This document shows positions 27,692 to 36,129 of a stretch of DNA of 64,000 bases, piece after piece (position 1 is the stretch's first letter; every line of letters starts with the position of its first letter). The notes under the pieces were generated by a model, which did not search any database, was not told the origin of the DNA, and saw only the letters and a list, made by a program, of their open reading frames with translations. The position numbers and the translations under genes were made by a program. The stretch is taken from NCBI GenBank assembly GCA_033763995.1, contig JANRJL010000009.1, forward strand, positions 1 through 64,000, given 5' to 3'. Source of the stretch: GCA-2737725 sp033763995. Lineage in GTDB: Bacteria > Pseudomonadota > Alphaproteobacteria > Rhodospirillales > Rhodospirillaceae.

Positions 27692-27994
27692 TTAGCTCTG
27701 CAGCTTGCTGAAGGCTCCGTAGATGCGGCCGATGAAAGCATCGCGCTCCGTCTTGGCGGCGGCACGGTCCGCGTCGCTGGGCACGTATTTCTCGATCATT
27801 TCGGTCGTGACCACGCCCTTCTCGGTGAGCAACTTCTCGATGATGCGCAGGCGCTCGTGCTGCACCCATTGAGCGGCGCCCAGTTCCATGCTCACGCTGA
27901 CCAGCGCGTCGATCATCGGATTGTCGAAATAGACCGGGTTGCGGCCGTCGCCCGGGTCCATCACCGGCCACGTGGTTTTTTTCTCTTCGGCCAC
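27692..27994 (-). CDS. Small protein with nitrile-hydratase-subunit-like segment
   Basis: 100 residues if started at GTG 27994, which has GGAGGG four bases upstream; a TTG at 28021 would add nine residues. The middle, QHERLRIIEKLLTEKGVVTTEMIEKYV, resembles the RVRALEALLVEKG helix pair at the start of nitrile hydratase alpha subunits and related thiocyanate hydrolase subunits, but the metal-binding Cys motif is absent. So it is not an enzyme subunit by itself. It is convergent with the peptidase gene and stands alone before the ABC operon. Function unknown. Confidence 0.6.
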   Translation of the reverse strand: MAEEKKTTWPVMDPGDGRNPVYFDNPMIDALVSVSMELGAAQWVQHERLRIIEKLLTEKGVVTTEMIEKYVPSDADRAAAKTERDAFIGRIYGAFSKLQS

Positions 27995-28113
27995 CGCACC
28001 CTCCGTTCGTGAAGTCGTCAAACGTCATCTACCATAGGCGGCGGTGGGCGCGCGCAAAAGTGCTTCCGCTGCATGGTTGCCGCCTGCCGGGTAATGGCCG
28101 CGTCGTCGCCTCG

Positions 28114-30591
28114 CTACTCATAGCGCAGCGCGTGGATGGGGTTGGCGCGGGCCACCCGCGCGGTGTGCACCGCGACGGTGGCGAGCGCGATAGCGAGCGC
28201 CAAGCTGCCCGCGACAAGGAAGAGCAGCGGACTGAGGTCAATGCGCGATTCGAAGCCATTCAGCCAGTCGCGCATCAGCGCCCACGCCGCGGGCCAGGCG
28301 ATCAGGTTGGCCGCCAGGACGGGCTTGGAAAAATCCCACGCCAGCAGGCGCACGATGTCGCGGACACGCGCGCCCAGCACCTTGCGCATGCCGATCTCCT
28401 TGGTGCGCCGTTCGGCGGTGAACGACGCCAACCCGTAAAGTCCCAGGCAAGCGATCACCACCGCCAGGCCGGCGAAGGCCGCGAACAGCGTGCCGCGCGC
28501 CGCTTCCGAGTCAAACTGCGCGGCCAACTTGGTCGCGACGAAATCCGCAACGAAGGGCTGCTCGGGCACCAGTTCGCGCCACACGCGCGCCGCCTCGTCC
28601 TGTACGCGCGCGGGGTCGGCGTTGCGGACGCGCAAGAAAACGTAATCGAAGGTGCGGGGGCGCACCTGATACAGCATGGGCCGAATCTCGGCGCGGCCCG
28701 AATCGTAGCGCACGTTCTCCGCCACGCCGACGACGGTCACGGTCATCTGCTTGCGATTGCCTTCGCCGCCGACGCTCATGCGCAGTTCGCGGCCGACGGC
28801 CTCGCTCGGATCGGTCAGGCCCAGCAGCTTCAGTGCGCCGCGGCTTAGGACGACGTTGCCGTTGCGCGCGGCGAGTTCGTCGGGCGACCCGTCGAAGTCA
28901 TCGGCGGGAAAGTCTTTCGACAGCGGCCGGCCGGCCAGAATCGGAATTTCCATGACGCTGAAGAAGTCATAATCGACCGAACTGACCCCGACCACCAACG
29001 GCTGATCGCTGATCTGGCCTGGAATCTCGATCAAGGTGTTGTTTTCATCCTGATCGCCGGGCTCTTCGCCAGCGCGCGTGACGCCGGTCACGCCCGGTAT
29101 CCGCGCCAGCTCGGCGCGCAAGGCATCGCCAACGTTGCGCGCCGCGTCGCGGCCCAGCCCGCTGATCGTCAACAGCCCCGAGGTGTTGAAGCCGAGGTCC
29201 ATGTTGCGCAAGTACCGCGTCTGGCCGTAGACCACGGCCGTGCAGATCATCAACCCGATCGAGACGGCGAACTGCACCACCACCAGGACGCCGCGCAGCC
29301 GGCCCGAGCTGGTGGCGGCGGACGAACGATTGGCCTTGAGGATGCGCGCGGGCGCGAAGCGCGAGAGGTACAGCGCCGGGTAGAAGCCGCCGACCACGCC
29401 GACCAGCACCACCAGCCCCAACATCCCCGCCCACAAGCCGCCATCGCCAACGGTCAGCGCGAGTTCGCGACCGAGGAGCTGGTTATACACGGGCAAGGCC
29501 GCCGCCACCACGCCCACGGCCAGCACCAAGGCGATGGCGGCCAACAACAGCGATTCGCCGAGGAACTGCACGATCAACTGGCGACGGTGAGCGCCCAGCA
29601 CCTTGCGCAGCGCCACCTCCCGCGCCCGCAGGCTCGCCCGCGCGGTGGCGAGATTGGTGAAATTGATGCACGCGATCAGCAGGATCAGCAGCGCCACCGC
29701 CGAGAACGTCGCGACGACGGTGGCGTCGCCCGCCGGCTTGAAGCCGCCGGTGCCGCGCGATTTCAAGTGCAGATCGGGCAACGCGACCAGCGAGAGCTCC
29801 ATGAAGTCCGCGGCCTTCAGGTCGCGGCCGCCGATGTTGAAGCCGGGGAGATGGCGTTCCTCGAACGCGGGCATCGCGCGGCGGATGGCCGCGATGTCGG
29901 CGTCCGTCTTCAGCTTGACGTAGGTGCTGGTGTTGATCGAGGTCCAGCTTTTGAGCACCCACGGCCGTTGATCGAACTCCGCTTCGATCAGATGGCCGAT
30001 GAAGTCGAGTTTCAAGTGCGTGTTCGAGGGCAGATCCTTGAACACGCCGGTGACGCGCATGTCGCGGGTGCCGAAGCTGAACGTGATCGTCAGCACTTGG
30101 CCCACGGCCGGCGCATCGCCGAAATACTTCTTGGCCATCGCTTCGGACAGGACCAGCGAGGAGGCATCGACCAGCGCAGCCGATCGTTCGCCGGCCGCGA
30201 ACGGCAGCGACAGGACGTCGAAGACGTTGGCATCTGCCAGCACCACCTCCTCGAAGAACACGTCCGAGCCGCGTTTGACCACCGCGCGCTGGTCCACCAA
30301 ACGCACGGCGGCCTCGATCTCGGCGAAATCTTTTTCGAGAGCGGGTTTGGCCGGACCCGGCGCGGCGACCGCCAGCAGCGGCAGGCGGTTTGGGATGTCA
30401 AAACGCGTGTGCAGCCGATAGATGCGCTCCGCGTCAGGAACCCAGCGGTCGAACGACAACTCCTCGCGCACGAACAGCAGGATCATCAGGCAGGCCGCGA
30501 GACCCACCGTCAGCCCGAAGATGTTGATGGCCGCGTACAGCTTGTTCTTGAGCAGATTGCGCAGCGCGATGGTGAGATAATTGTGCAGCAT
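28114..30591 (-). CDS. ABC transporter permease, MacB/FtsX type with two FtsX domains
   Basis: 825 residues. N-terminal transmembrane helix (about 20-42, FGLTVGLAACLMILLFV), a MacB-type periplasmic domain, three helices around 285-420 (VALLILLIACINFTNLATARASLRAREVALRKVLGA is the FtsX hallmark), a second periplasmic domain, and a last three-helix FtsX domain ending at LRYE. This duplicated layout occurs in peptide- or antimicrobial-efflux type permeases. Third gene of the HlyD - ATPase - permease operon, 36 bases after the ATPase gene, with AGGGGA before its ATG. Substrate unknown. Confidence 0.88.
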   Translation of the reverse strand: MLHNYLTIALRNLLKNKLYAAINIFGLTVGLAACLMILLFVREELSFDRWVPDAERIYRLHTRFDIPNRLPLLAVAAPGPAKPALEKDFAEIEAAVRLVDQRAVVKRGSDVFFEEVVLADANVFDVLSLPFAAGERSAALVDASSLVLSEAMAKKYFGDAPAVGQVLTITFSFGTRDMRVTGVFKDLPSNTHLKLDFIGHLIEAEFDQRPWVLKSWTSINTSTYVKLKTDADIAAIRRAMPAFEERHLPGFNIGGRDLKAADFMELSLVALPDLHLKSRGTGGFKPAGDATVVATFSAVALLILLIACINFTNLATARASLRAREVALRKVLGAHRRQLIVQFLGESLLLAAIALVLAVGVVAAALPVYNQLLGRELALTVGDGGLWAGMLGLVVLVGVVGGFYPALYLSRFAPARILKANRSSAATSSGRLRGVLVVVQFAVSIGLMICTAVVYGQTRYLRNMDLGFNTSGLLTISGLGRDAARNVGDALRAELARIPGVTGVTRAGEEPGDQDENNTLIEIPGQISDQPLVVGVSSVDYDFFSVMEIPILAGRPLSKDFPADDFDGSPDELAARNGNVVLSRGALKLLGLTDPSEAVGRELRMSVGGEGNRKQMTVTVVGVAENVRYDSGRAEIRPMLYQVRPRTFDYVFLRVRNADPARVQDEAARVWRELVPEQPFVADFVATKLAAQFDSEAARGTLFAAFAGLAVVIACLGLYGLASFTAERRTKEIGMRKVLGARVRDIVRLLAWDFSKPVLAANLIAWPAAWALMRDWLNGFESRIDLSPLLFLVAGSLALAIALATVAVHTARVARANPIHALRYE

Positions 30592-30627
30592 GACGAGTTC
30601 CCCTGGAGTCGGATATGCGCAACGGAG

Positions 30628-31317
30628 TTACGCGGCCACGGCGTGAGTCGACGGCACGACTTGGCCGTCAAGCATGGCGATGACGCGCCCGGCGTGGCCG
30701 GCATCGCTCGCGGAATGGGTGACCATGACGATGGTTGTGCCCTCCTTGTTCAGGGCCTTGAGCATCGCCATCACCTCGGCACCGTGCTGTGAATCAAGAT
30801 TGCCGGTGGGCTCGTCCGCCAGGATCAGCGACGGCCCGGCGACCACGGCGCGCGCGACCGCCACGCGCTGTTGCTGCCCCCCCGAGAGCTGGCTGGGCAG
30901 GTGGTTGGCGCGGTGCGCGATACCGACCTTGTCCATCACCGCGGCAACGCGAGCGCGCCGCTCGGACGCCGGCAAACCGTGATAGAGCAGCGCCAGCTCG
31001 ATATTCTCGGCCACGGTCAGTTCGTCGATCAGGTTGAAACTCTGGAAGATGAAACCGATGTGGCGCTTGCGCAGATCGGCGAGTTCGGCCTCGCCGTGGC
31101 CGGCGATGTCCTCGCCCTTGAAACGGTAGGCGCCGCTGGTGGGCGAATCGAGCATGCCCAGAATGTTGAGCAGCGTCGATTTACCGCAGCCCGACGGGCC
31201 CATGACGGCGACAAATTCGCCCTCATCGACGCGGGCGTTGATGGCGTTGAGCGCGGCCGTCTCCACCTCGTCGGTGCGATAGACCTTCGACAGATTCTCC
31301 AGTGTCAGCATGTTCAT
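30628..31317 (-). CDS. ABC transporter ATP-binding protein (MacB/LolD type)
   Basis: 229 residues. Walker A GPSGCGKSTLL, Q-loop FQSFNLI, signature LSGGQQQRVAVARA, Walker B LILADEPTGNLDSQ, and H-loop VTHS are all intact. Two ATG codons compete: 31317, which overlaps the TGA of the upstream HlyD gene, and 31311, which has GAAGGGG at better spacing. A longer in-frame extension upstream is low-quality Arg/Pro sequence inside the HlyD gene and is rejected. It energises the FtsX-type permease encoded downstream. Confidence 0.92.
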   Translation of the reverse strand: MNMLTLENLSKVYRTDEVETAALNAINARVDEGEFVAVMGPSGCGKSTLLNILGMLDSPTSGAYRFKGEDIAGHGEAELADLRKRHIGFIFQSFNLIDELTVAENIELALLYHGLPASERRARVAAVMDKVGIAHRANHLPSQLSGGQQQRVAVARAVVAGPSLILADEPTGNLDSQHGAEVMAMLKALNKEGTTIVMVTHSASDAGHAGRVIAMLDGQVVPSTHAVAA

Positions 31318-32657
31318 TCCCCTTCGGATGCGATTGATGATGAGGCGAGTTGCAGGCGGTCTTTGTCGAGGAACCCGGTGTACGGCGAGGTCACGATGCG
31401 TTCGCCGGGTTCGAGCCCGTCGAGCACTTCGATGAAACGCGCGTTGCGGCGGCCGAGCCGGACGGTGCGGCGCGCGGCCTGGCGGCCGTCGGCGCTGACC
31501 ACGAACAGCCACTGGCCGCCGGTGTCCTGATAGAAAGCGCCATCGGGGATCAGGAGTGCCTCGGTGGTATCGCCGAGAGTGAGTTTGAGCTGGACCGTCT
31601 GGCCGCGGCGCACGTCGTCTGGAGGGGCATCCGAGAAGGTCAGGTCGACATTGAACTTGCCGTCACGTATTTGGGGATAAATCTTGGCGACCCGCAGAGC
31701 GCGATCGCGGCCGTCGACGCTGACACTCGCGGTCTGCCCGATGTCGACCCGGCCGAGATAGAACTCGTCGATGTCGGCGCTCACTTTGTAGCGCGTTGGG
31801 TCGTCGATTTGGCCGATGCGCGTGCCGGGCGCGAGGCTCTGGCCCACCTCGACATTGAAGGCCGTCAGCTTGCCGGCAATGGGCGCGCGCACGAACAGGC
31901 TCTCGACGTTCTTGCGCGCGAATTCCAGGTTCTTCTGCAATTGCGCGGTGGCTTCGCGCATCTGCGCCATCTGCATCGCCTGCAGGCGCGCATTGGTGCG
32001 CTGGCTGTCCTGCACAACGGCGCGCTTGCGCAGGTAGTAGTCGTGTTCGTCGGCGGCGTTCTGCAGCTCGGCGTCGGACACCGCGCCTGTCTTCGCCAAG
32101 GTCTTGCGGCGTTCGAGTATCCGGTCAAGGCGTGTGATCTGGTACTCGATCTCCACCAGGTCGCGTGCGTGCTGCAGCCGGTCGCGCTCGAGCGTGAGTT
32201 CGATGTTGCGCAGGCTGTTGAGCTGCTCGGTGATGTTGGCCTCGCTGGTGATGACGGTGAGCTGCAGCGCGGTGTTGGACAGCTCGACGATGGGCGCGCC
32301 CACCGCCAGCCCCGCGCCGTCCTCGACGTGGATCCGCTCCACCCGCCCGCCTTCGATGGCATCGAGATAGACCGTGGTCAGCGGCACCACGCGGCCGCGC
32401 ACCGGCACGAAGTCCTCGAACGGTGCGCGGCGTGCCTCGGCGATGGTCACGGCGGCGTTGTCGATCTTGAGCGTGCGTCCGGCCGGCGGCGCCAGCAGCC
32501 AGGCGGTGAGCGCGACCAACACGGCCCCGGCCAGCGCGACGATCAGGCGCCGCTGCTTGTGCCACGCCGGTCGCTCGATCTTGCGGTCCATGGCCTCGCC
32601 CAAACGCAGGCCCGCGCTCGTAGCAGCCCCGGTCGGTTTCAGATCGGCAATTGGCAT
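31314..32657 (-). CDS. HlyD/RND-type periplasmic adaptor subunit
   Basis: 447 residues. Cytoplasmic N terminus, one membrane anchor (about 37-57, LIVALAGAVLVALTAWLLA), a biotinyl-lipoyl half-motif at about 100-130, a long coiled-coil hairpin (about 135-265, rich in Leu/Arg/Glu), the second lipoyl half-motif VRAPIAGKLTAFNVEVGQ and beta-barrel domain, and a C-terminal membrane-proximal domain. By family it bridges the inner-membrane ABC pair to an outer-membrane channel; no TolC homologue is in the window. First gene of the operon, preceded by a strongly AT-rich region. Confidence 0.9.
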   Translation of the reverse strand: MPIADLKPTGAATSAGLRLGEAMDRKIERPAWHKQRRLIVALAGAVLVALTAWLLAPPAGRTLKIDNAAVTIAEARRAPFEDFVPVRGRVVPLTTVYLDAIEGGRVERIHVEDGAGLAVGAPIVELSNTALQLTVITSEANITEQLNSLRNIELTLERDRLQHARDLVEIEYQITRLDRILERRKTLAKTGAVSDAELQNAADEHDYYLRKRAVVQDSQRTNARLQAMQMAQMREATAQLQKNLEFARKNVESLFVRAPIAGKLTAFNVEVGQSLAPGTRIGQIDDPTRYKVSADIDEFYLGRVDIGQTASVSVDGRDRALRVAKIYPQIRDGKFNVDLTFSDAPPDDVRRGQTVQLKLTLGDTTEALLIPDGAFYQDTGGQWLFVVSADGRQAARRTVRLGRRNARFIEVLDGLEPGERIVTSPYTGFLDKDRLQLASSSIASEGE

Positions 32658-32735
32658 CTCGATGTCCCCAGTCGCGTGACCGCAGATCGCGGTCTTGCCC
32701 TAGGACATAGCAAGGCCTGTGCCATCCTGGCTCAT

Positions 32736-32856
32736 CGTTAACATATTGATATAAAATATTATTTTTTAGTGATAGGAAGTGTATGTTCCGAAAAAATGTA
32801 ATGATTGACCAATAATGATATTATTTAGTCAAAAATGTACTGAGTGTATTTTAAGC
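32736..32856. promoter_or_regulatory. AT-rich divergent control region with TTGAC-GTCAA palindrome
   Basis: About 120 bases are extremely AT-rich within GC-rich surroundings, between the divergent HlyD operon and purB. It contains ATAAAATATTATTTTTTAG-type tracts and an inverted repeat TTGACCAA - N12 - TTAGTCAA (32805-32832, one wobble in the arms). This could be an operator or the binding site of a nucleoid protein; exact promoter hexamers cannot be assigned with confidence. The remaining 110 bases up to purB hold no other recognisable element. Confidence 0.5.
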
Positions 32857-32970
32857 CTCAAATTGGCTCCGCTCGGCACCCCTTTCGCCCGTAGCCGGGC
32901 TTCGAGGAATTGCCTATACACGGGCCCGGCGCCTTGATTTCCAGGCCTTTGGCCCGCCTGAAAGGTTACA

Positions 32971-34272
32971 ATGATCCCCCGTTACGCCCGCCCGGCCATG
33001 TCCAAGATTTGGGAGCCGGACAACAAGTTCCAGATCTGGTTCGAGATCGAGGCCCATGCCTGCGACGCCCAGGCCAAGCTGGGCGTGATCCCGGAAGCGG
33101 CCGCCAAGGCCGTGTGGGACCGGGGCAAGTGGGACATCGACCGGATCGACGAGATCGAGAAAGAGACCAAGCACGACGTCATTTCGTTCCTGACCAACCT
33201 CGCCGAATACGTCGGGCCCGAGGCGCGCTTCGTGCACCAAGGCATGACGTCGTCCGACGTGTTGGACACTTGCCTGTCGGTGCAACTGGTGCAGGCCTCG
33301 AACCTGCTGTTGACCGACATCGACAACCTCCTGGAGGCGCTGAAGAAACGCGCGCTCGAGCACAAAATGACCGTCTGCATGGGCCGCAGTCACGGCATTC
33401 ACGCCGAACCGACGACCATGGGCCTCAAGTTCGCGGGCTTCTATGCCATGTTCGCGCGCAACAAGAAGCGCCTGCTGGCCGCGCGTGACGACGTGGCCAG
33501 CTGCGCCATCTCGGGCGCCGTGGGCACCTTCGCCAACATCGATCCCTTCGTCGAGCAGTACGTGGCCGATCGCATGGGCTTGAGCATCGAGCCGGTCTCG
33601 ACCCAGATCATCCCGCGCGACCGCCACGCGCAATTCTTCGCCACCTTGGCCGTGATCGGTAGTTCCATCGAGCACGTCGCCACCGAAATCCGCCACTTGC
33701 AGCGCACCGAGGTGCGCGAGGCCGAGGAGTATTTCTCGCCCGGCCAGAAGGGCTCGTCGGCGATGCCGCACAAGCGCAATCCGGTGCTGACGGAAAATTT
33801 AACGGGTCTCGCCCGCATGATGCGCGGCTACGTGGTGCCGGCGCTGGAGAACGTGACCACCTGGCACGAACGCGACATCTCGCATTCCTCGGTGGAGCGC
33901 TACATCGGGCCCGACGCCACCATCACGCTTGACTTCGCCCTGGCGCGGCTCACCGGCGTCATCGACAAGCTGGTGATTTACCCCGACGCCATCGCGCGCA
34001 ATCTCAACATGATGGGCGGTTTGGTGTTCTCGCAGCGCGTCCTGCTGGCCCTCACCCAGGCCGGCGCCAGCCGCGAGGACGCCTACGTCTATGTGCAGCG
34101 CAACGCCATGAAGGTGTGGAACGGCGGCGGACAGCTGCTCGACCATCTCAAGGCCGATGCCGATGTGACGGCGAAGATTCCCACCAAGGATATCGAAGCG
34201 CTGTTTGATATGAATTATCACACCAAGCACGTCGACACGATTTTCAAAAGAGTGTTCGGGGAAGACTCTTGA
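32971..34272 (+). CDS. purB: Adenylosuccinate lyase
   Basis: Catalyses two beta-eliminations in purine synthesis (SAICAR to AICAR and adenylosuccinate to AMP). 433 residues. Signatures: HDVISFLTNLAEYVG, QGMTSSDVLDTCLSVQ (catalytic His region), GRSHGIHAEPTTMG, and the flexible lumarase-type loop KGSSAMPHKRNPVL. Residue count and start (MIPRYARPAMSKIW) are standard. AAAGG precedes the ATG. Convergent with the SUMF1-domain gene; the gap is exactly filled by a palindromic repeat. Confidence 0.97.
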   Translation: MIPRYARPAMSKIWEPDNKFQIWFEIEAHACDAQAKLGVIPEAAAKAVWDRGKWDIDRIDEIEKETKHDVISFLTNLAEYVGPEARFVHQGMTSSDVLDTCLSVQLVQASNLLLTDIDNLLEALKKRALEHKMTVCMGRSHGIHAEPTTMGLKFAGFYAMFARNKKRLLAARDDVASCAISGAVGTFANIDPFVEQYVADRMGLSIEPVSTQIIPRDRHAQFFATLAVIGSSIEHVATEIRHLQRTEVREAEEYFSPGQKGSSAMPHKRNPVLTENLTGLARMMRGYVVPALENVTTWHERDISHSSVERYIGPDATITLDFALARLTGVIDKLVIYPDAIARNLNMMGGLVFSQRVLLALTQAGASREDAYVYVQRNAMKVWNGGGQLLDHLKADADVTAKIPTKDIEALFDMNYHTKHVDTIFKRVFGEDS

Positions 34273-34338
34273 TTGGTCGCATTTTCACAGATTTGTGGCT
34301 TGGGCCAAGTGGAAGGCCACTTCTCGGGAAAATGCTCT
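34273..34338 (+). repeat. TTGGTCGC palindromic repeat, long form
   Basis: Begins TTGGTCGCATTTTC and ends GAAAATGCTCT, which pair (GCATTTTC / GAAAATGC); inside, AAGTGG-AAGG-CCACTT forms a second stem. Compared with the short copies it carries an additional segment (CAGATTTGTGGCTTGG) before the inner stem. It starts on the base after the purB stop and overlaps the stop codon of the convergent gene, so it is placed like a bidirectional terminator. Confidence 0.8.
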
Positions 34339-35248
34339 AATTCACCCGCGCCGCGACGCGGAAGCCGATCACCGCGTTGCGGAATTCGGGGATGTCGTCG
34401 CGGCCGCGCGCCGCCGAGCGAGCGTAACGCGCCACGGACTCATAGCCCGTGCCCTTGATCATCCGCTTGTAGCAATACTCGCCCGTGGTGACGGGCCTGG
34501 CCGTGCCGTCCGACGCGGCGTGATCGAACGACCAGCAATCGAACACCCATTCCCAGACGTTGCCGAAGGTGTCGTGAAGGCCGAAGGCATTGGCCGGAAA
34601 CGACGCCACGGGCGCGGTGAACTCAAAGCCGTCGTCACAATTATGCCCATCGACATGCGGAAAACGCCGCTTCACGCTTTGGTCGGCGACGTTGGCGTGC
34701 TTGCAAATCTCGCCGCGATCGGTGCCCCAGGGAAAGATCGTCGAACTGCCGGCGCGGTTGGCATATTCGAACTCGGCCTCGGAGGGCAGGTAGTAGCTGT
34801 GCCCGCCCTTGGTGTTGAGCCACTCGACGTAGGCGAGCGCGTCGTACCATTCGACGCAGACCACCGGATGATCGTCGGTCTGCGGAAAGTTGACCTTGCG
34901 CCAGTCCGAGGCCGCATCGGCGCCCCAGTTGCCGTTGAAGGTGCGGCAATGGCCGCCGATGGGCCGCTGGGTCGCGGCGGCGAACTTGGCGAACTGGCCG
35001 CGCGTGATTTCGGTCCTGGCCAGGGCGAAGGGCGTGGCGACGGTCACTTTCGTCGGCGGGCCGTCCCAGCGTTGCCGGTCGGGTTCGTCGTCGGGGGCGC
35101 CCATGGTGAAGGTGCCGGTGGGCAGCACCACCATCTCGGGGCAGTCGGCGCAATCCTTGAACGTTCGCGGTTCAGCCGACAGGCTGGTTCCCCATAGGCC
35201 GGCTCCCGATAGGCTCACCGCCACGCCGGCCAACGCCATCCACCGCAT
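34337..35248 (-). CDS. SUMF1/FGE-fold secreted protein, probably not a sulfatase activator
   Basis: 303 residues with a signal peptide (about 1-25, ending SLSA). The SUMF1 fold is clear: LPTGTFTMGAPDDEPDRQRWDGPP, KVTVATPFALARTEITRGQFAKF, HPVVCVEWYDALAYVEWLN, YYLPSEAEFEYANRAG, and the C-terminal GFRVAA (segments cited by their cores). The two catalytic Cys of formylglycine-generating enzyme (CxxxxC after GGSW) are absent; the equivalent stretch reads GTGYESVARYARS. A structural or ligand-binding role is more likely. No sulfatase gene is nearby. Confidence 0.82.
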   Translation of the reverse strand: MRWMALAGVAVSLSGAGLWGTSLSAEPRTFKDCADCPEMVVLPTGTFTMGAPDDEPDRQRWDGPPTKVTVATPFALARTEITRGQFAKFAAATQRPIGGHCRTFNGNWGADAASDWRKVNFPQTDDHPVVCVEWYDALAYVEWLNTKGGHSYYLPSEAEFEYANRAGSSTIFPWGTDRGEICKHANVADQSVKRRFPHVDGHNCDDGFEFTAPVASFPANAFGLHDTFGNVWEWVFDCWSFDHAASDGTARPVTTGEYCYKRMIKGTGYESVARYARSAARGRDDIPEFRNAVIGFRVAARVN

Positions 35249-35369
35249 CGCAGCCTCCGGTTCGCGGATCGTGTTTGTCTTGCAAGGCTAGAACCAACCG
35301 GCGCCGTCGTCGAGCCGATTGGCGTTCGGCGGAATTCGCGAATCTCGCCCGGCTGGCCGGGCCGCGTTC

Positions 35370-35855
35370 TCAGACCTGGTCTCTGTTCTTGCGTGCGCCG
35401 AGGGCGCGCACCAGATCGGCGCGGCTGACAATGCCGACGATCCGGCCGTTGGTGACGACCGGAAGCCGTTTGATGCCCTTTTCGACGATCATTTGCGCGA
35501 CCTCCGACAGCGGCGTGTCTTCGGTGATGGACGTCACGTCGGGGCGCATCACCGTTCTGACCATTTCGTTGCCGGAGCGGACATATTCGATGTATTCCGG
35601 CGCCATCTTTTCGCCTTCCGCGAGCATGTCGAGCCACCATGACTCCCGTTCCGCGGTTGCCGTCCTGCTGCGCAAGAGATCGATCTCGCTGACGATGCCA
35701 AGCAGGCGCCCCTCGTCGTCGACCACGGGAAGACCGCTGATGCGGTTGGTCGCCATGACGCGCGCGGCCGCCCTGATCGACGTTTCCGGCGTGATCGTCA
35801 CGACATTGCGGTTCATCACGCTGCCTGCGGTTCCGTAAAGCGGTGCTTCGGGCAT
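35370..35855 (-). CDS. Two-CBS-domain protein
   Basis: 161 residues consisting of a CBS pair: first CBS VMNRNVVTITPETSIRAAARVM to LLGIVSEIDLL, then a short helical insert (ESWWLDMLAEGEKMAPEYIEYV), then second CBS MRPDVTSITEDTPLSEVAQMIVEKGIKRLPVV to GIVSRADLVRAL. Such stand-alone pairs bind adenosine nucleotides and sense energy state or regulate a partner; none is identified here. Located between the SUMF1-fold gene and doublet repeat copy D. Confidence 0.9.
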   Translation of the reverse strand: MPEAPLYGTAGSVMNRNVVTITPETSIRAAARVMATNRISGLPVVDDEGRLLGIVSEIDLLRSRTATAERESWWLDMLAEGEKMAPEYIEYVRSGNEMVRTVMRPDVTSITEDTPLSEVAQMIVEKGIKRLPVVTNGRIVGIVSRADLVRALGARKNRDQV

Positions 35856-35964
35856 GGTTCGTGTTCTCTTTTCCTCTGGTGGGGCGGACCGACCGCTCCA
35901 ACGGCCAGTTGGTGAAGTTTAAAATGGCCGCGCCTCGGCGGGTATGACCCCGATCAAGCTATGG

Positions 35965-36129
35965 CTAGTGTCCCGATTCCGAAGTTCGCATCGAGCCGCC
36001 ACACCTTCGTTTGCGAACTTCGGAATCGAAGGACACTAGCAACCTATTGATTTAGTGTGGCTTTGGTTCAGAGGTCCGCATTCAGGAGTTGCGGCAAGTT
36101 CGATGCGGACTTCTGAACCTCCACACTAG
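35965..36129 (-). repeat. CTAG hairpin-doublet repeat, copy D (inverted)
   Basis: Same element as copy C in the opposite orientation: on the minus strand hairpin 1 has outer CTAGTGTGGA and an inner 17-pair stem ending in the GGTTCAGA/TCTGAACC arms, with TTT/AAA-side bulge; hairpin 2 has GATTCCGAAGTTCGCA paired with its complement (16 perfect pairs) and GAA bulge. Linker AATCAATAGGTTG in that sense. Length 165 bases. Its terminal CTAG supplies the TAG stop codon of the DUF1476 gene, so insertion or evolution of the element defined that gene end. Confidence 0.9.

Noticed and set aside
34337..35248. Formylglycine-generating enzyme
   Set aside because: The active-site cysteines are missing and no sulfatase is nearby.
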